64,000 bases of DNA from Kalmusia sp. IMI 367209 (lineage: Eukaryota > Ascomycota > Dothideomycetes > Pleosporales > Didymosphaeriaceae). How positions within the stretch are numbered: position 1 is the stretch's first letter; the number at the start of each line of letters is the position of its first letter. Location: positions 434,001 to 498,000 of the forward strand of contig JAPEUQ010000008.1 of the NCBI GenBank assembly GCA_027946365.1, written 5' to 3'. The position numbers and the translations under genes are program-made. The notes under the pieces are model-generated. The model had not been told where the DNA came from. It did no database searches and saw only the letters and a list, made by a program, of their open reading frames with translations. This document shows, one piece after another, positions 33,301 through 47,079 of this stretch.

Positions 33301-36300
33301 AGTAGGAAGATCCTTTAGTGCAGTCTCGACATCTTGCATTGCGCCAAAAATCAGATCCAACATGGTCAGGATTTCCTTAGAGTAAGATTCAACTGTGACG
33401 CCTTGTGTGATGCCTTGTTCAGGTTGGTTTCTACCCGCAGTGGACTGAGGGAAGTAGAACAGGAACGATTCCACATGTTTGAGTACAGTGCGAGAAACCG
33501 GAAACCTATCCATCCATATATTGAAGGCCGCTCGGAAGTCTTCCAGTTGGACTTTGATAGATTGCTCTAGTTGTGTATGCGCCTCGCACCACACATTTGA
33601 AGGCAATGCAGGCAACTTATCAAAGGTATCACCCAATTCGCGTAGACGTTTACTCCATTTTCGCATATCGTGCATGAGATCGTCCACCTCATTCGTCTTT
33701 CCAAGCTTCGCTTGAGCAGCAACCACCTCTGCGCCAGTGTCCAGCATAGCACAAAGCCAAGAGATGCTAGGCGGCACAGTAGTAGTAGCCTCGGCTTGCA
33801 TGCTCGAGACGCAAATAAAGCTCTGCTCGTGAAGGGCAGAAAGCTTCGTCATCTTAGACATTGGCAGCTGACATTGCACAAGAGTGTCAGATGCCTTGCT
33901 TAGCAATCGCCGCTGGCGGACCGAAGCGTGCAGCAAGCCTTCGAGATACCCAATACTCCTCATGATATCATTGCTTGTCAGATCGCCATGATGCTCCTTA
34001 GCCACATCACGAACCTGCGACATGATGCTTAGCGCTTTATGAAGAAAGAACTCAGCAGCATTGCCCTGTCCAGCATCGACGATTGGGAGACTTGCTAGGA
34101 CTGACGATAGTTCATCCTGCTTAGCTAACAGGTCGCTGCTCAAGTTCGACTTCACGCCCATTTGACGGAGCTCCTTCATAGTATCAGCATAGAGCTTTCT
34201 CTTCCTTGTCTTGAGGTGCTGCACGCTTTCCTTGTTCTCTTCTGTAAGCGTGGTAGGAGTAGCCTTCTGGAGCTGAACGATTGAGGTTTCTAAGTCAGCA
34301 ATGAAGCTCTCAACGTAGGCAGCGCCGTCAATGCTTTCTGTAGTCGGTACGGTCATCTTGCGCATCATTGGTACAGTAATGGCAAGATTTTGAATCGGCT
34401 GGGGCGGTCGCTCCATCCTGATACGTTCGCATGACAGAGCTCAAGCGCGGTGGGTGGAATGCTTATGACCACCTCTTCTAGATTGGCTACAGCGGTGAAA
34501 GCTCCTTCCTCGAAAAAGCCAGCCTTGACAATACCGGATATAGGCTGATTTAGAACCGCTCTAAATTTTCTTACAAGCTTTGACAGCTTGCGATGCGACG
34601 TCTTTGCACTCTGCTTCAGCGCCTCAATATTTGTGTCCTTCCAGCTGGCCAGCTTGATGATGTTATTGATGTCCTTTTCAAGCGCCTGTCGTCCCTTAAC
34701 AAGTGCGTCGCGGACAGGATTCTGTAAGCGCGAAAAGTACGAAATGAAGCTCTGAAGCGCCGTACCAAGTAGCTTGAAGAGCGGATTATCCTGCGCCCGC
34801 ATTGCGATGTGTTGGTAGAATTGTCGAAGAAGCTTGACACGCTGCTCGTACTGCCCAAGGGTAGTAGCGTAGAAGAAGCCCTCAAGCGTCTTGAGGAGCT
34901 CCTGTGCGAACAGTCTCATGTCTTTTTCTTCATCGATCGAATCCGCCGCGGCAATGATGGTCTCGTACGCAACGAAGAACCAACTGCTGGCACTGTCGCG
35001 ACATTTTTCAGCCTCCATATCAAACAATCGCGCCCACGTCGTGAGCTCAAGCTGTCGCCAACTGACCAGCAAGCTTGTTAGTTCGTCGAAAAGAGCTGCG
35101 GTGCTGAATTCCTTGCTAGCAACGCCCTGCCATAAATGAATATATCCGTGAAGCTTTTCCAACTTCGTGATCAGCTTGGCAACCGGATCAACGTGTCGAA
35201 ATTCAAGCGCTTCATCGCAAGTACGAAGCACATCTTGTAGGGCCTCGTTTTCGGGCCATACTTGGCGAATTTGTCGGTAACGGTACTGAATGCGGTGAAT
35301 TAAAGCCATCATGCGTTTAGCCTCGGGAAGATTCAAGTCGAAATAGAAGTTGTATGCTTTTCCTGAGCCGGAAGATGCGAGTGCATCTGCTTTCTTCTCT
35401 AGTTCTAGGTAAATGGCGGGCAAAGCAAATTCATGCTGGGTACCGTGTGCTTTACCGTCTGCAACACGGCTCATTTCTTTCGCGCACCATTCGACCAAAG
35501 CTTTTATCCCATCTATACTACTACCACTATCGAGAAAGATCAGCGCATGCATTTTGGCGAGCCGGATAGCATGTTCCCGAGAGGTAGAAGATTGTATTAA
35601 TTGCGGAGATCCTTCATCGTCGTAGTCAGGGAATAGTGAGCGGTCTTCTTCATCGACATCCTCCTCTTCTCCGCGGTAAGTGTACAGGCTACTATTTTTT
35701 GCTTCATCTCGTTGATCTTGTAGCAGCTGCGTCTTCCACTCACCGTAGAAAGACGAGAAGATGTTATGGACCAGCTGTCGGGGTTTTTCGGTTGATAGAT
35801 ACGATGCATCTACAGACTTGATAAGGGCCATAGAATGCAGAGCGTGCCAGCGCAAATCCACAGCATGATGACCTTGGGCAAGTTGGTCCTCACAGTGCCG
35901 TATCAAGATTTCGGAGTCAATGTTCCGAACATGGTACGCATGGAGTCCAAAGAATGGCGTGTATCTTGTCATGTACGCCAGTGACCGAGACACGTCATTC
36001 TCGGTTTCTTGCTCATTCGCACGTAACGTTAGACCAATGCTTAGACACGTTAGGAAGCCAATAGCAGGACCTGTGATATCATCATAGCTCCGATAACCGT
36101 CAGTCAGCCTTCGAATGATATGTGAGATATTTTGCTTCAGGGTACTGTCACGAGCAGCTTCCTCGACGGACATTGACCCTACGGCGAGTGGCTGAATGAC
36201 ACTCAGCAGATTTGAAAATTCGCCCTGGAGAGCATCTAGCTCTGATACATTGGGTCTTACAATTGCAGGAACCGGAGGCTCCTCTACCATACGTCGTATC

Positions 36301-39300
36301 GCGTCCTCGGTCAGTCGAATCCGAAAGCTAGTGTCTTGACCCGTAAAGCCAACTTGAAATTCGCGCAACATTTGCAAGCTCTCAAGGAGATTGGACCTCT
36401 CTTGATTGAACAGGTCGCGTTCCACCATCGGTCGCAATGCCGGATCATGTGGATAGTTGGGTACGTAGAGCGCCAGCCCAGTCAAGCCTAAAAGAGCCCA
36501 TGCTTGGGCGTCCGTCTTGAAGGAATTTGCGTATCGGAAGCATTTTTTTAGAGATTCTAGAGTCTTTCGATAGCTCTCTGTTATTGCGGCCTCGGCGTGG
36601 AATTCCAGTGAATCCTCGCTAATTTGGGATATAACATCAACGGAATGTGACGCATAGACACCACTAAGAGCGTTGAGGTAGAGCCAATCCATGGCGCCCT
36701 GTTGATGATTGGTGATGCGTTCTGAGTCGAGCACAAGCTGCTGCGCAAGGACTTGAATTTCTGCTTCGAATCGGTCGAGCTGGGCAAGTTGAACTTCGTC
36801 CGCACCTTGCAATTTGGCGAGGGTGATTGCATGGAACCCACCGTCGATCACGATCTGTTGGTCAACTTGTTTGTGCAAGCCAATGTGGCGTGCCAATCGG
36901 TCCAGGTTACCCCACGCACCGACCTGCTCCATCGGCTCCTCTGCAAGTTGCGGCAGCTTGGTCGATCTCCTTGCAAGTAAAGAAGACTTGGCCCGTACAA
37001 TAGGCACGGATGCCGATGGAGCAATATAGCGATGATCGAACTTAGGTATATGACTCTGAGCAATATCGAGAAACTGGCATAGGCCTTCGAAAACCTCTTC
37101 GAAGTAGGGAGTAACCGGGACATCATCTTCACCGACGCTGTCTTCGAGTTCGCGGACAGCGACTTCTAGAGTCTATTTCATCGTCAGAAGTGATTTACCA
37201 AAGGAATGACCCATGAACATACCGTAATGAATTCACTGGCTTCAATATCTCGCGTCCTAACCAGTTCCAGCGAACTTGCAAATCTCTCACGGATCTGTAT
37301 CATCTCGTCCAACTTCAATTTGGACTTCCACATCGTCGTATCCAACCTATCCGCAAGAGTCTCTAAAGAAAGTACAGCAGCTAGCTGAGCTTGTGTCTTT
37401 GACGTGTCAGGTTTGAAATAGCGCCATAAGCGCTCCATACCAAGTCCACTTGTGAGTTGAACCTCGTTGCCAAATGTAGTTACTTCTTTCGACAGTTTCT
37501 TCCCTAAATTGATGGCAAGAGGTGTTGTTGCGTTGGCAAGCGAAAAAAGGACATCCGAGAGCATTTTTAGGTACGTCTGAAATGTGGCCCGATCAAAACT
37601 TGAACCCGCTATGAGTTCATAGAAAGCCCAGAACAGCTCTCGCAAGAGCTTTGGTGAAATCTCCTCAACTAAAACTAGGTTCATATCTTGTTCTTCCTGG
37701 TTGACAGCCTCGATGGAAGTCGCTATGCCCTTCCAAATCGAATATAGAAACGCAGGGAGCTTTTGTATCTCTTTTCGTCGTTCGAATCTTGTAGAAGGGA
37801 GGGTTACGAGAGCTTTTTGCATGTTGTAGCATTCAAGTGAGACATCGTATAGCGATGCATACCATGTCGAGAGTGACCTGGATGAAGCGTTGAGATGAAG
37901 CACAAGTTCATTATTGAGTGGATAATACGATTGCAGGGTACTGTCATGGTCGGAGTTGCTGTTGGTCGCAAGCCGGCGTTGTAAAGATCTAGCTTGAGAG
38001 GCTGAAAATTTAGCGAGGAAGTCCAGATGATGATTCAAACCATTCGTGGAGCTACGATAATCAACCTGAGTGCCATTAGCAGCCGCCTGGATGCTGTTAT
38101 GACCAGCTAGAAGTCCTTTCGAAACCTGTATCTGGAAGCTCTCAAGTAATTTGCTGTCCGCCACGGACAAATTGTCGAGCTTTGCTTGGATAAGATCTGG
38201 CTGGTTCTTATCACACAAGTGCCGGAAGCGATACAAGCACGAATCAAGTGGGTATTCGGGCAAGATTCCGCTCACTTCACTCCCATCATGCGTTTGATCT
38301 CCATACAACAAGCAAATCTCCACAGCACGATTCCGCATAGCCCGGGAGAGCTCCCCAAATCTCGGGTCTACGGTCATGAAAATTCTAAAGTTGGGGTGCG
38401 GCTTGACAATCCGGGCTTCTCCATCGGCAGTCGAGTGCTCATTGATGCTAAGATAGCCGTTCGGCTCAAGCAGTGAGTTGAGACGATCGAGTACCGCACT
38501 GCTGCAGAGATTTGCATTGTCAAGGACGAGCCATTTGCCGTGTTCGAGAGATTGGATGAGGATGCCGTCAACCCACTGAAAGCGGGCGCCATCAATTTGT
38601 TGTGGGGCTCGAAGCAAGCGTTCCAATTCCTGTCCAAGCTGCGTTACCCCAGATACACCTCGGTCGTTTTCTGCCAGTGACTTCAATAGTGGCAGAACTT
38701 CTTGTGGTGTGATATGAGAGTCCTTGCAAAGCAGCTCTAGTAATGACACCGCGGCTTGTGGTGGGCTTTTCGTCGACGAAAGGATGCGCCGTACATATTC
38801 CTCGACCTTTGACAAAAATTGATGTAGCTCTCGGGATGGGTCGACCTGCTCATAACCACCAACCAAATCCATGGCATCAATGTCCGCATTCATCGAGAAA
38901 GTGACCAGGCTCGCTCCAGCGAAAGAAGCAAGCTGGTTCAACATTGACGTCTTTCCCGAACCAGGTGCACCTACGAGGATAACAGGCCAATTCTGTCTCA
39001 CACTGACTACGAGTGCTTCCATGGGAGCTAGTTGCATGGTGCGAAGGGTAGAGGTTGGATTGGGTCTTGTGATAATGCTGTCTCTTGAGAGAAGACCTAG
39101 CCCAACCTGTAATGTGGATGTTGAAAGGTTGTGATAAAGGGTTATTCGTGAATCGTGAGAACCATATATCGACTCGAAAAGCTTCGACAGTCGAACGCGA
39201 TCTGTCTCCGAGCGAAAGCGTTGAGCGAAAATTGTGTCGAGAAAGTCTCTAGCTGTTCCAGAAAAATGCTGTGAAGTAAGTAACTGTAACCAACGTAGCG

Positions 39301-42300
39301 TATCTCTCAAATTGAACTCCCACGGCGCGCCAAGATGACCAAAAGCCCTATGGGTAACAACCTGCTCATCAAGCTCGGCGACAAAAGCAATCAGCTTTCT
39401 TACATCATCTTCCGCTATTTCCGGGAAGATCTTGGAACAGATAAGAGACAAGTCTTCAGGTCGAAAGACGTCAGCGTAAACTACTGTAAATCTGTTGACA
39501 AAGGATGCTGGAAGACCTTTTCTGCCACCACCTTGATGATGGGGATTCTGAGCGGCAAAAACGCGAAAGTCCCGATGTTTATGGAACGTCTGGTCGAGCT
39601 CTGAGATATACACCTCACCACGATGATCCAGAACAGCGTTTAGACCTTCGAGTACGGATTGAGACGCAAGGTTCATTTCATCAAGCAGAACCCAGTCACC
39701 ATTTTTCATGGCTTTGAGAAAAGGTGCATCTCGCCAAGCGAAGGTACCGGCTTGCTCACCCTCTACAGGTACATCGGATCCGAAAAGGTCCATAAGATCC
39801 GTCTGCTCAGATAGATTGAGGCGAGTGAGAGGCTTGCCAATTGCTCTTGCCAGGGCGGTAACTAGTGTAGTCTTGCCAACGCCCGGATTGCCCTCGAGAA
39901 GAATGGGCTTCGATAATTGTAGAGCACGTGCCACTCTGGATGCATTTGAACGTGTAGTGGGAGCTTCTAGAGAGAAGCTGACGTCTTCGGCAGTAGTAGG
40001 GGAGAACTTTGAAATTGAAAAGTGACCTAATTGAAGGGCCTCTGCACTAGAGACAACGTCAATGACACCAAAGTATAATGAAGCGACATCAGCACCAAGT
40101 AGTTTGCTCAGGTGGTGCAGACATGCTTTTCTTTCTTCATCAATCGAAACAGCAGGGATGGCAAGTAATCCTGCGGGATTTGCTCCTAGCGTGTCGATAA
40201 AAACCATCGCAGCACCGTGCACTATTCCAAAAATTGGGTCTTCACCGGTGGAGCTGTTGATAAAGGTAACCCATGCAAGTGTATCTCGTATCGATATTGA
40301 TGACGCGGCAGATGTGTTGTACTTCTCGTTGAACCATTGCGCAAATGAGACAAGCGGTTCCGCGTAAGGTATAGCACTAGGGTTCAGCTTCGATCGGACA
40401 ATCTGCATGACGTCCTCCACATCCGATAAGGCTGGGACCCAGATCTCGGTGAAACGATTCCTCAGAGCTGGCGAGAGCTCCTTCTTGCCGTAGTCGCCAC
40501 CCGGATTCATTGTGGCTAAGAACTGAAAGCCCTCGCTAGCGGTGACCAAGGAGTCTACTGGTCCTTTCTCGGCTAACAACAAGGTGCGTGAGGATTCGAG
40601 GACGCTGTTGAGACGTTCGAGAACGGAGTCGTCGGCGAGCGAAATTTCGTCTAGTAAGAAGTATTGGCCTGTTTTCATAGCATGTACGAGGCTTCCGTCT
40701 GCCCACTCGAATAAAGCCGCAGCCTTGATACGATTAGTTTGGATTTCTTGACGATGAGCTAGTGATATGGAGTCCCGTGTAGCTGGCTCAAGTTTGTCGT
40801 AGATTTCGAGCAGCTGCGTTAGCCCTAGTGTGGATATGTCTAGATTTTGAGGAATATTGCTGAAGATTTCTAACAATTGCCGGAGCAAAAGGTCTTCAAC
40901 AGCAGCCCTGTTGCGTATCGGTCTCTGTGCGCCAATTAAATCCCCTGTCTCCGTGTTCTGATGCGCGTTCAGGATGTGCAGCTGCTTTCCAAACGCATCC
41001 GCAAGCATTTGACAGACCGTAGTCTTGCCACAACCTGTCTCTCCTACGAGTAATACAGGTTCGTTATTTCGGATCGCATGAGCGACAAGCACGAAGAGAC
41101 GCCGCATTGCCCGAGTCCAAACAACATTAGCATCTGAATCAGTCTTTTCGTTGTATAGTCTGATCTCCGGTGAAGCCACCTCGCTAAACATGATTTCCTC
41201 GTCCACAGCCACTCGTGGGCCCTTTTTGCTCATAACGGTCTCAATAATGTTCTTAACCGCTAATCGCTCCTCTTCCTTCCGTACTCGTTCAGCTAGAAGC
41301 ATATAACCGTTGTTTGCGAGATCTTGGATCGTATCTGCTTTGCGTTGCGCCCAGCGAAACAAGTCTCGAAGCGTCGCAAAGCTCTTTTGTTCAAAGATTC
41401 GATTTTCCTGTCTTAGGATCGACAGTTCTTGGTAAACGCTGACAATTCTTTTACACCATGACTCTGGTATCATTGTACGGCGATGTAAAATTTCAGTCAA
41501 TTCCTCCACCGGAATGTCATCGAAGTGTAGCTCTAAGAAACGATTGCGGAAGGCTCTGGACAACGCCTTTCGCCCGCCATACAAACCCGCAGGATTTTGG
41601 GTGGCGAAAAGCATGAAATCTTCATGGGGTCTGACTACCTCTTGAGTCTCGGGTATTAACAATTCTCGGTTATCGTCAAGAAGTCGATTGAGGGCTTCTA
41701 GAACGTCCGTAGGTGCTAGATTAAGTTCATCCAGCACTATCCAATGTCCTTCCCGTAGAGCTTGAACTAGAATGCCCTCCTGAAAGGTTAGCTTGCCGTC
41801 AGCGCCTGAGATGTAAGAGCCAAGATATTCTTGCAGATCGGTATGCTCGTGGTTGTTGATGCGAACAAATTTGTTGCCTGAACGCTTTGCGAGATACTCG
41901 ATCATACTAGTCTTTCCCGATGATGTAGGACCTTGAATGAGGACGGGGTAACGGCGCGTTGAAGAAGCCCGGATTAAGTTGTTCATATTGCGCTGAACGA
42001 AGGGCGTGATTATGTAATGAGGCTGCTCTTCGACTGGCTGTGCACCTTGATGAAGCCAGTAATGGCCTTGTCGTACGTAAGCCCTCCCATCACTAGGTTG
42101 AATGAGGGGTTTTCCTAGCTCTGCTTTCATGACCGATTTTTGCGCGAACAGGTGTTCTTTGATTAGCGGTGCAACGAGGTCTTCCGAAGCCTTGCCTAGA
42201 AACGTAAGGAAGCTCATATGAAAACCTTCGAATAGTGCGCGTCGCAACGAGCATAATGGCGCAATCTCTCGTGCATATGAAAGCGTTCGGGTTAGTGTTC

Positions 42301-45085
42301 TGAGACTGAAGTGCGCTTTTTGATCTGCGCCATCTACTAGCATGTTGGCTCTAGCAAACTCTTGGATCTTCAAGTAAAGCTTCGTAACATCAGAAGCTAC
42401 TCTGATAATAGTAGGGTCAATGTTGTCGCCTCCTAAGTATTTCTCAACGATATTTTGCAAACTCTTTTTATCGCTATCAGGGCTTTCAACATACAGCTCG
42501 GTGAATCGAGATCTAATGCCCGGCGGTAGGTCCTTTTTGCCGACATCAGTTGCGGGATTCATGGCTGCAAAGATTCTGAAATTAGGATGAGCTACCACTC
42601 GTTCAACATTGCCAGTTTCTGTTAGTAAAATGGATGGTGCCCCATCTGGTCCTCCACCTAGGAGGTCTGCGAGCGCCTCAAGCGTGTCTGAGGATGCCAA
42701 ATTGATTTCATCAAGTAAGACCCAATCGCCATTTCTGACGGCCTTGACAATATTGCCTTCGAGGAAGGAGAACGCAAACGCCTCCGAGCCATTCGCAAGC
42801 TGTGCCTCGAGGTCATGCAAGTCTGTGGCAAATTTGTCCCATCGTGACCCGAGGAATGTAGCCGGCAATGTATCCACCTTGCGCTTCTTCTTGGGCTGGC
42901 CCCCGTCAGGGTCTGGTGAGGAAGTCTGCGACTCGTGTGCTTTACGTGCCGCATCCACCATTTTGAGCGCCTCTCGCCAGAGCATGCAGACACGCTTCCA
43001 TTCGCCTTTCGCAACTCGCTTGCCAAGCATCTCGATGAAGCGTTGATTCTTCTTCCGCGAGAAAGTCGTGTCAAATAGTACATCAAATTCATCTTTTAGT
43101 GGGATAATAAGGCTGCGGACATTGACAGGCTTATATCCTCCAAGCAGATCCCCACTTTCGCTCTGCTGTGATAAGTTGAACGCAACCAGTTTTCTTCCGA
43201 GGTGCTCAGCCAGATACTGAATGCAGGTTGTTTTTCCAGTACCCGTTTCGCCAACGAGAAGCAATGGTTCTTGGCGGTCTACGGCTACTGCGATCTTCTC
43301 TAGTAGACGTAGAGTATACCCGTTGGTAGAGAATGGCCTACTAGGTGCGCTGCGTTTCGAAATTTTGTATCTTGACAGTTTCGTCCGGCCAATCCGTATG
43401 ACACCCGAAGACGTGCTCTTGGCTGGGGCCTCCAGCTTGACTTCTCTATTTTGGAGGAGATGATCCCGCCGCTGCGGATCAATGTGAAGCTCTTCGGCCA
43501 CACAAGTCATCACTCTGATCCGGGCTTGTTCGCTTCGCAAGCTCCCTGCAAAACAATCGAAAGCTTCCATGAAGATATCATCCATTTGCGATACATTGAA
43601 AGTGGAAGACTGTGCTAGTAGCACTACCATACGATCGCACCATTTCAGTAAGTCTCGGGGCGTGAGTGCTCGAAGAGATGTGCCATTTTCCGAAGAAAAT
43701 TTCACATCGGAGTACAGCTCAATCAGACGGGCGTAGACTCGCATAATGCCAGCGGTGTGCTTGCCAAGTGTAGGATATTTGTCGGACACAATCTTTTCGA
43801 ACTCTCCAAGATCAGGCATGTGAACAGAAATGGACTTCCAAAAGCGGTGCCCGATCATGTTCTGGCGTGGAACAATCTCTTGTCCTCGTGGATTCAGCGT
43901 GCTTCGCATAGTGGCAATAATTCGGAACCCCCTCGCAGCTTGGACGGTTTCTCCTCTGCTCGGAATTAGCAGCTCACCTCGCTCAATGAGTGGCAGAAGA
44001 GTGCTAATGACCTCATTCGGAGCTCGGTCAAGGTCCTCAATGAATATCCACCGGCCTTCTTTTACGGCGGTCGTAAGAACACCAGGCCGCCAGCTAAAAG
44101 TTCCAGGCTTAGCACCGGTTGCGTACATGCCCACCAGAAGCTTAGCATCACTTTGCTCATTTAGATGAAGGGTGACCATGGTGTCCAGTTTGTTCAGCTG
44201 CCACCCCAAATGACGCGTAAGGAGCGTCTTGCCGGATCCCGCCAAACCCGTGAGTAGAAGAGGGCTTGGTCCAAGTAGGGCACGGGCGATACTCCGTAGG
44301 TTACATTCCGTGGTAGGTGTAGAGATGAGTTCTACGGGCTTTTCTTGTGATGAAGCTCCGTTGAGCCGTGGTAGGAGCACTCCACTCACATTGACCGTGT
44401 ATGGGGAAAGCTGCCGGTAAAGGATTGGTGAGGCGTATTGCGCCTCTTCTAATCGGCGCTGCTGTAGTCTTATTTGAAGTTCCTTCCACCTCCTTTCTTC
44501 CCACAGAGACAGGAATCGGTAGTCGATCGCCTGACCTTCCCACTCACCTTCAACCTCACCCTCTCCGACCACACTTTTGACCATCTCTTGCGTCGCATGA
44601 TCTGCTGCATGCACAAAGAGACAAAAATTGCGAAGTGCTAGATATCGCACACACCGGCTCGGATGTTGGAAAAGCCGTTCAATCGCAGATAGTCGCATAT
44701 GTTTGGCGAAACTTCGGCAATCAAAACTCATGAGACGGAAGGTCCCCAGAAGTGCCTGGCATAGCTCGGGCTCAGTCACGGTGGTGATATCTCGTCGGTT
44801 AGAAATGCCGGCTTGGTGTGCTCCAAGGTATGACACCTGTGTCGATGCCGCAAGTCGCTCAGCATGCTCAGCAAGATGAGGTGCAAGTGGTAGTAGGCGT
44901 CCGAAAGCCGCAATTTCCAGCTCGGGTGCGGCTTTCTCCAAGCTCATCCATCTCGTACAAACTTCTACAAAGAGATGTTCGTATTTGATGAAAAGGTCGT
45001 CCGTACGGCCTGGTTTCAAGGACTCCTTGGCAAGCCTCTCGAATGAGACCATTTCACCGGCCTGCCTGGTGGCGTTGCCGTCCAT
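30388..45085 (-). CDS. MDN1: Midasin, AAA+ ribosome-assembly ATPase
   Basis: The largest gene here, about 4,880 residues, close to yeast Mdn1/Rea1 (4,910). Exon 1 45085..37223, a 50-bp intron, then exon 2 from 37172. Six AAA+ P-loops appear in order: GLAGSGKT, GETGTGKT, GPTSSGKT, GETGCGKT, GNPGVGKT and GAPGSGKT, each with Walker B-type VLLDE/ VLDE motifs. A long linker follows, then a very acidic Asp/Glu-rich region (about nt 31,300-32,960) and a C-terminal VWA/MIDAS domain with DDSKSMAES. Midasin strips assembly factors (Ytm1, Rsa4) from pre-60S particles in the nucleolus and nucleoplasm. Between GIVKAGFFEEGAF...TALELC and ERIRMERPPQPIQNLAI (near 34,415-34,450) the frame shifts by one base; I find no good intron there, so a missing base is likely, given that the gene is essential in yeast. 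Confidence 0.95.
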
Positions 45086-45417
45086 CTTTGTGGAAGCTGC
45101 GTGGTGTAGTATTGAATGCGCCTTCCCATATAGGTCCCCGTCATTGGTATCGTGCAGGGTTTTACCTTAAGACACACTGTACAAAAGCAAACCGTACAAA
45201 TGACACTGTACTTCTGGAGAATTTCGGCCCAGGATCGCAGGGTTCCGCGTTGTTGTAGAAAGTTGCCGCAGTCCACCAAAAAAGTTCTAAAGGTGAACTT
45301 TCTTGCCAAGGCGCTAGTCCCCATTCGCGACTTCCGCTCCGCAAAATCTCATGTAGGACCTCGAGCTCACGCATTGCATCCAACAACACAAACGCACCTG
45401 CCGTCTTCAACGTCACC
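45086..45417. promoter_or_regulatory. Divergent promoter of MDN1 and the bL12m gene, 332 bp
   Basis: Start codons of midasin (minus) and the mitochondrial ribosomal protein (plus) face away from this short region, so both promoters and 5' leaders lie in 332 bp. I see no clear core element. Confidence 0.5.
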
Positions 45418-46099
45418 ATGTCCGCCCCTGCATCTCGCGCCCTCAGGCGCTGCGTCTGCACCGCAGCCAAGACTCCCTCGTACCTCCGCCCCACAGCCGC
45501 GTTCGCACAGCAGAGGATATCACAGCGATGGCAATCGACCGATGCCGCGGCCCCTACGAACCCCAAGATCGCGACGATCGTGGACCAGATTAGTCAATTG
45601 ACTTTGCTGGAGACGGCAGATTTGGTTTCGACATTGAAGGTATGTTAGAAATGAATGGGAGACAGTTAGGGTCAAGGGAGGCTTTCGCACGTCTTTACCA
45701 GGCCTTCTTTCTCGTCTCACGAGTCAACTGCTTCTTCTCATGATGGTCTACTAACAAATCTTTCAGACTCGCTTAAACATCCCCGACATGCCCATGGGTG
45801 GTTTCGTCGCTGGCCCTGGTGCCGGTCCAGCAGCCGCCGCCGCCCCCGCCGAAGAAGAAGAGGCCGCGCCCGCCGCGCAGGAGAAATCGCTCTTCAACCT
45901 CAAGCTCGAGAAATTTGACGCCGGTGCTAAGCCTAAGGTGATCAAGGAGATCAAGGCGATGCTAGGTCTTTCGCTAGTGGACAGCAAGAAGTTTGTCGAG
46001 AGTGTGCCAAAGACGATGAAGGAGGGTGTGCCGAAGGAGGATGCCGAGAAGATTGTCGAGACCCTGAAGGCATTGGGCGCGACCGTTATCATGGAGTAA
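45418..46099 (+). CDS. Mitochondrial large-subunit ribosomal protein bL12m
   Basis: Exons 45418..45639 and 45767..46099 with a 127-bp intron (branch CTAAC) encode 184 residues. The N-terminus is Arg/Ala-rich without acidic residues (ASRALRRCVCTAAK...ISQRWQS), a mitochondrial targeting sequence. The mature part has the L7/L12 dimerisation helix (IATIVDQISQLTLLETADLVSTL), an Ala/Pro/Glu hinge, and the conserved globular C-terminal domain (KLEKFDAGAKPKVIKEIKAM, VDSKKFVESVPK, GVPKEDAEKIVETLKALGA, VIME). It forms part of the stalk that recruits translation factors on the mitochondrial ribosome. Confidence 0.94.
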
Positions 46100-46390
46100 G
46101 GATAGGACGCGTGAATTGGTGTAGGGGGCTAGATGGGACGGGCGACAGAAGACAGGAGTTGTACTATATCACCAGCATTTGCACATGTATGTACAGATAT
46201 GTAAAGGATAAAGTTCTTGGATGTTTTCAATACACTTCAAATAGCGAGCAAGCAAGGGCATATAAATCCCGTGGTATCTTTCCACCCGAGCACCCGAACG
46301 CCTAACGATGCAACCTTGTATACTCACGCACCTTCGCGACCCTCAATACCCTACTCTCTTTCTGCTCTCCTATCTCTATGCATCTGAATC

Positions 46391-47079
46391 TTACCCAAAA
46401 GCAATAGCTTGTCTCCTTTCCGCCTTGTCCTCCTCCGCTCCTAGGTAATCGTCCTCCCCGATCTCGCTCGCCTCCTCCCACAACCTCCCCATCTCAACCT
46501 CCCCTCCCCATCTACCGCCCAAATACTTTCCCTCGCTCTCTTATGCCTCTCACGATCTTCCTCGATCCGTTGCTCGATTTGTCTCTTATCCAGCCTCGCG
46601 ACCCCGTTCTTCCTATTCGGCGTCACTTCCGCATCCGCCACAAATAGGTTGCCTTCCCCACCCTCCCTTTCCCGCTCGCCCAGCACATTTTCGAGCTCGC
46701 CGACGGTTTCTTCAAGAAGTATACCTTTATCGCCTAGACCCCTGAGCACCTTGCGAACGACTCGAACGTTGGCGGCTCCGCTCCCATCACTCGGCACCAC
46801 CGCGTCCACCACCCGTAGGATATCGCGCTGCATCATCCGCACGAATTCGAGCACGTTCTCCCGTTTTGCAAGCTCGCACAGCACGTCGATGAAGTACATG
46901 ATGTTTGCGCGATTGTTCATGCTGTTGCGCTCGAGCTGTTCCAGAATGCAGGAGTGCAGGTCCTCGTCCATTTCTCGGTTCTTAAGCGCGAAGACGGCGG
47001 CTTTGGTGTGCGAGGTGTGACTGGCGGAGAGGTGTGAGAGGAGCGAGGTGAAGCGCATGCGCACTTCAAAGGGATCCAT
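46391..47079 (-). CDS. CTK3: CTD kinase subunit gamma (apparent frameshift)
   Basis: Starting at 47079, MDPFEVRMRFTSLLSHL begins the CTK3 N-terminal CID-like domain, followed by YALK-like FALKNREMDEDLHSC, ILEQLERNSMNNRANIMYF and VRMMQRDILRVVDAV, all typical of fungal Ctk3. The C-terminus carries LDKRQIEQRIEEDRERHKR. The frame then breaks at the G-rich stretch complementary to 46499..46512: one more G would carry VDGEG into EVEMGRLWEEASEIGEDDY and AERRQAIAFG, the usual Ctk3 end, stopping at 46391. As given, the frame reads on to 46441 with an unrelated Arg-rich tail. CTK3 stabilises the Ctk1-Ctk2 kinase that phosphorylates Ser2 of the RNA polymerase II CTD. An upstream in-frame Met exists but adds residues without resemblance. 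Confidence 0.86.

Noticed and set aside
42609..43092. Open frames of about 145 codons on both strands inside midasin
   Set aside because: Shadows of the MDN1 coding sequence in other frames; the MDN1 frame carries the AAA+ motifs.
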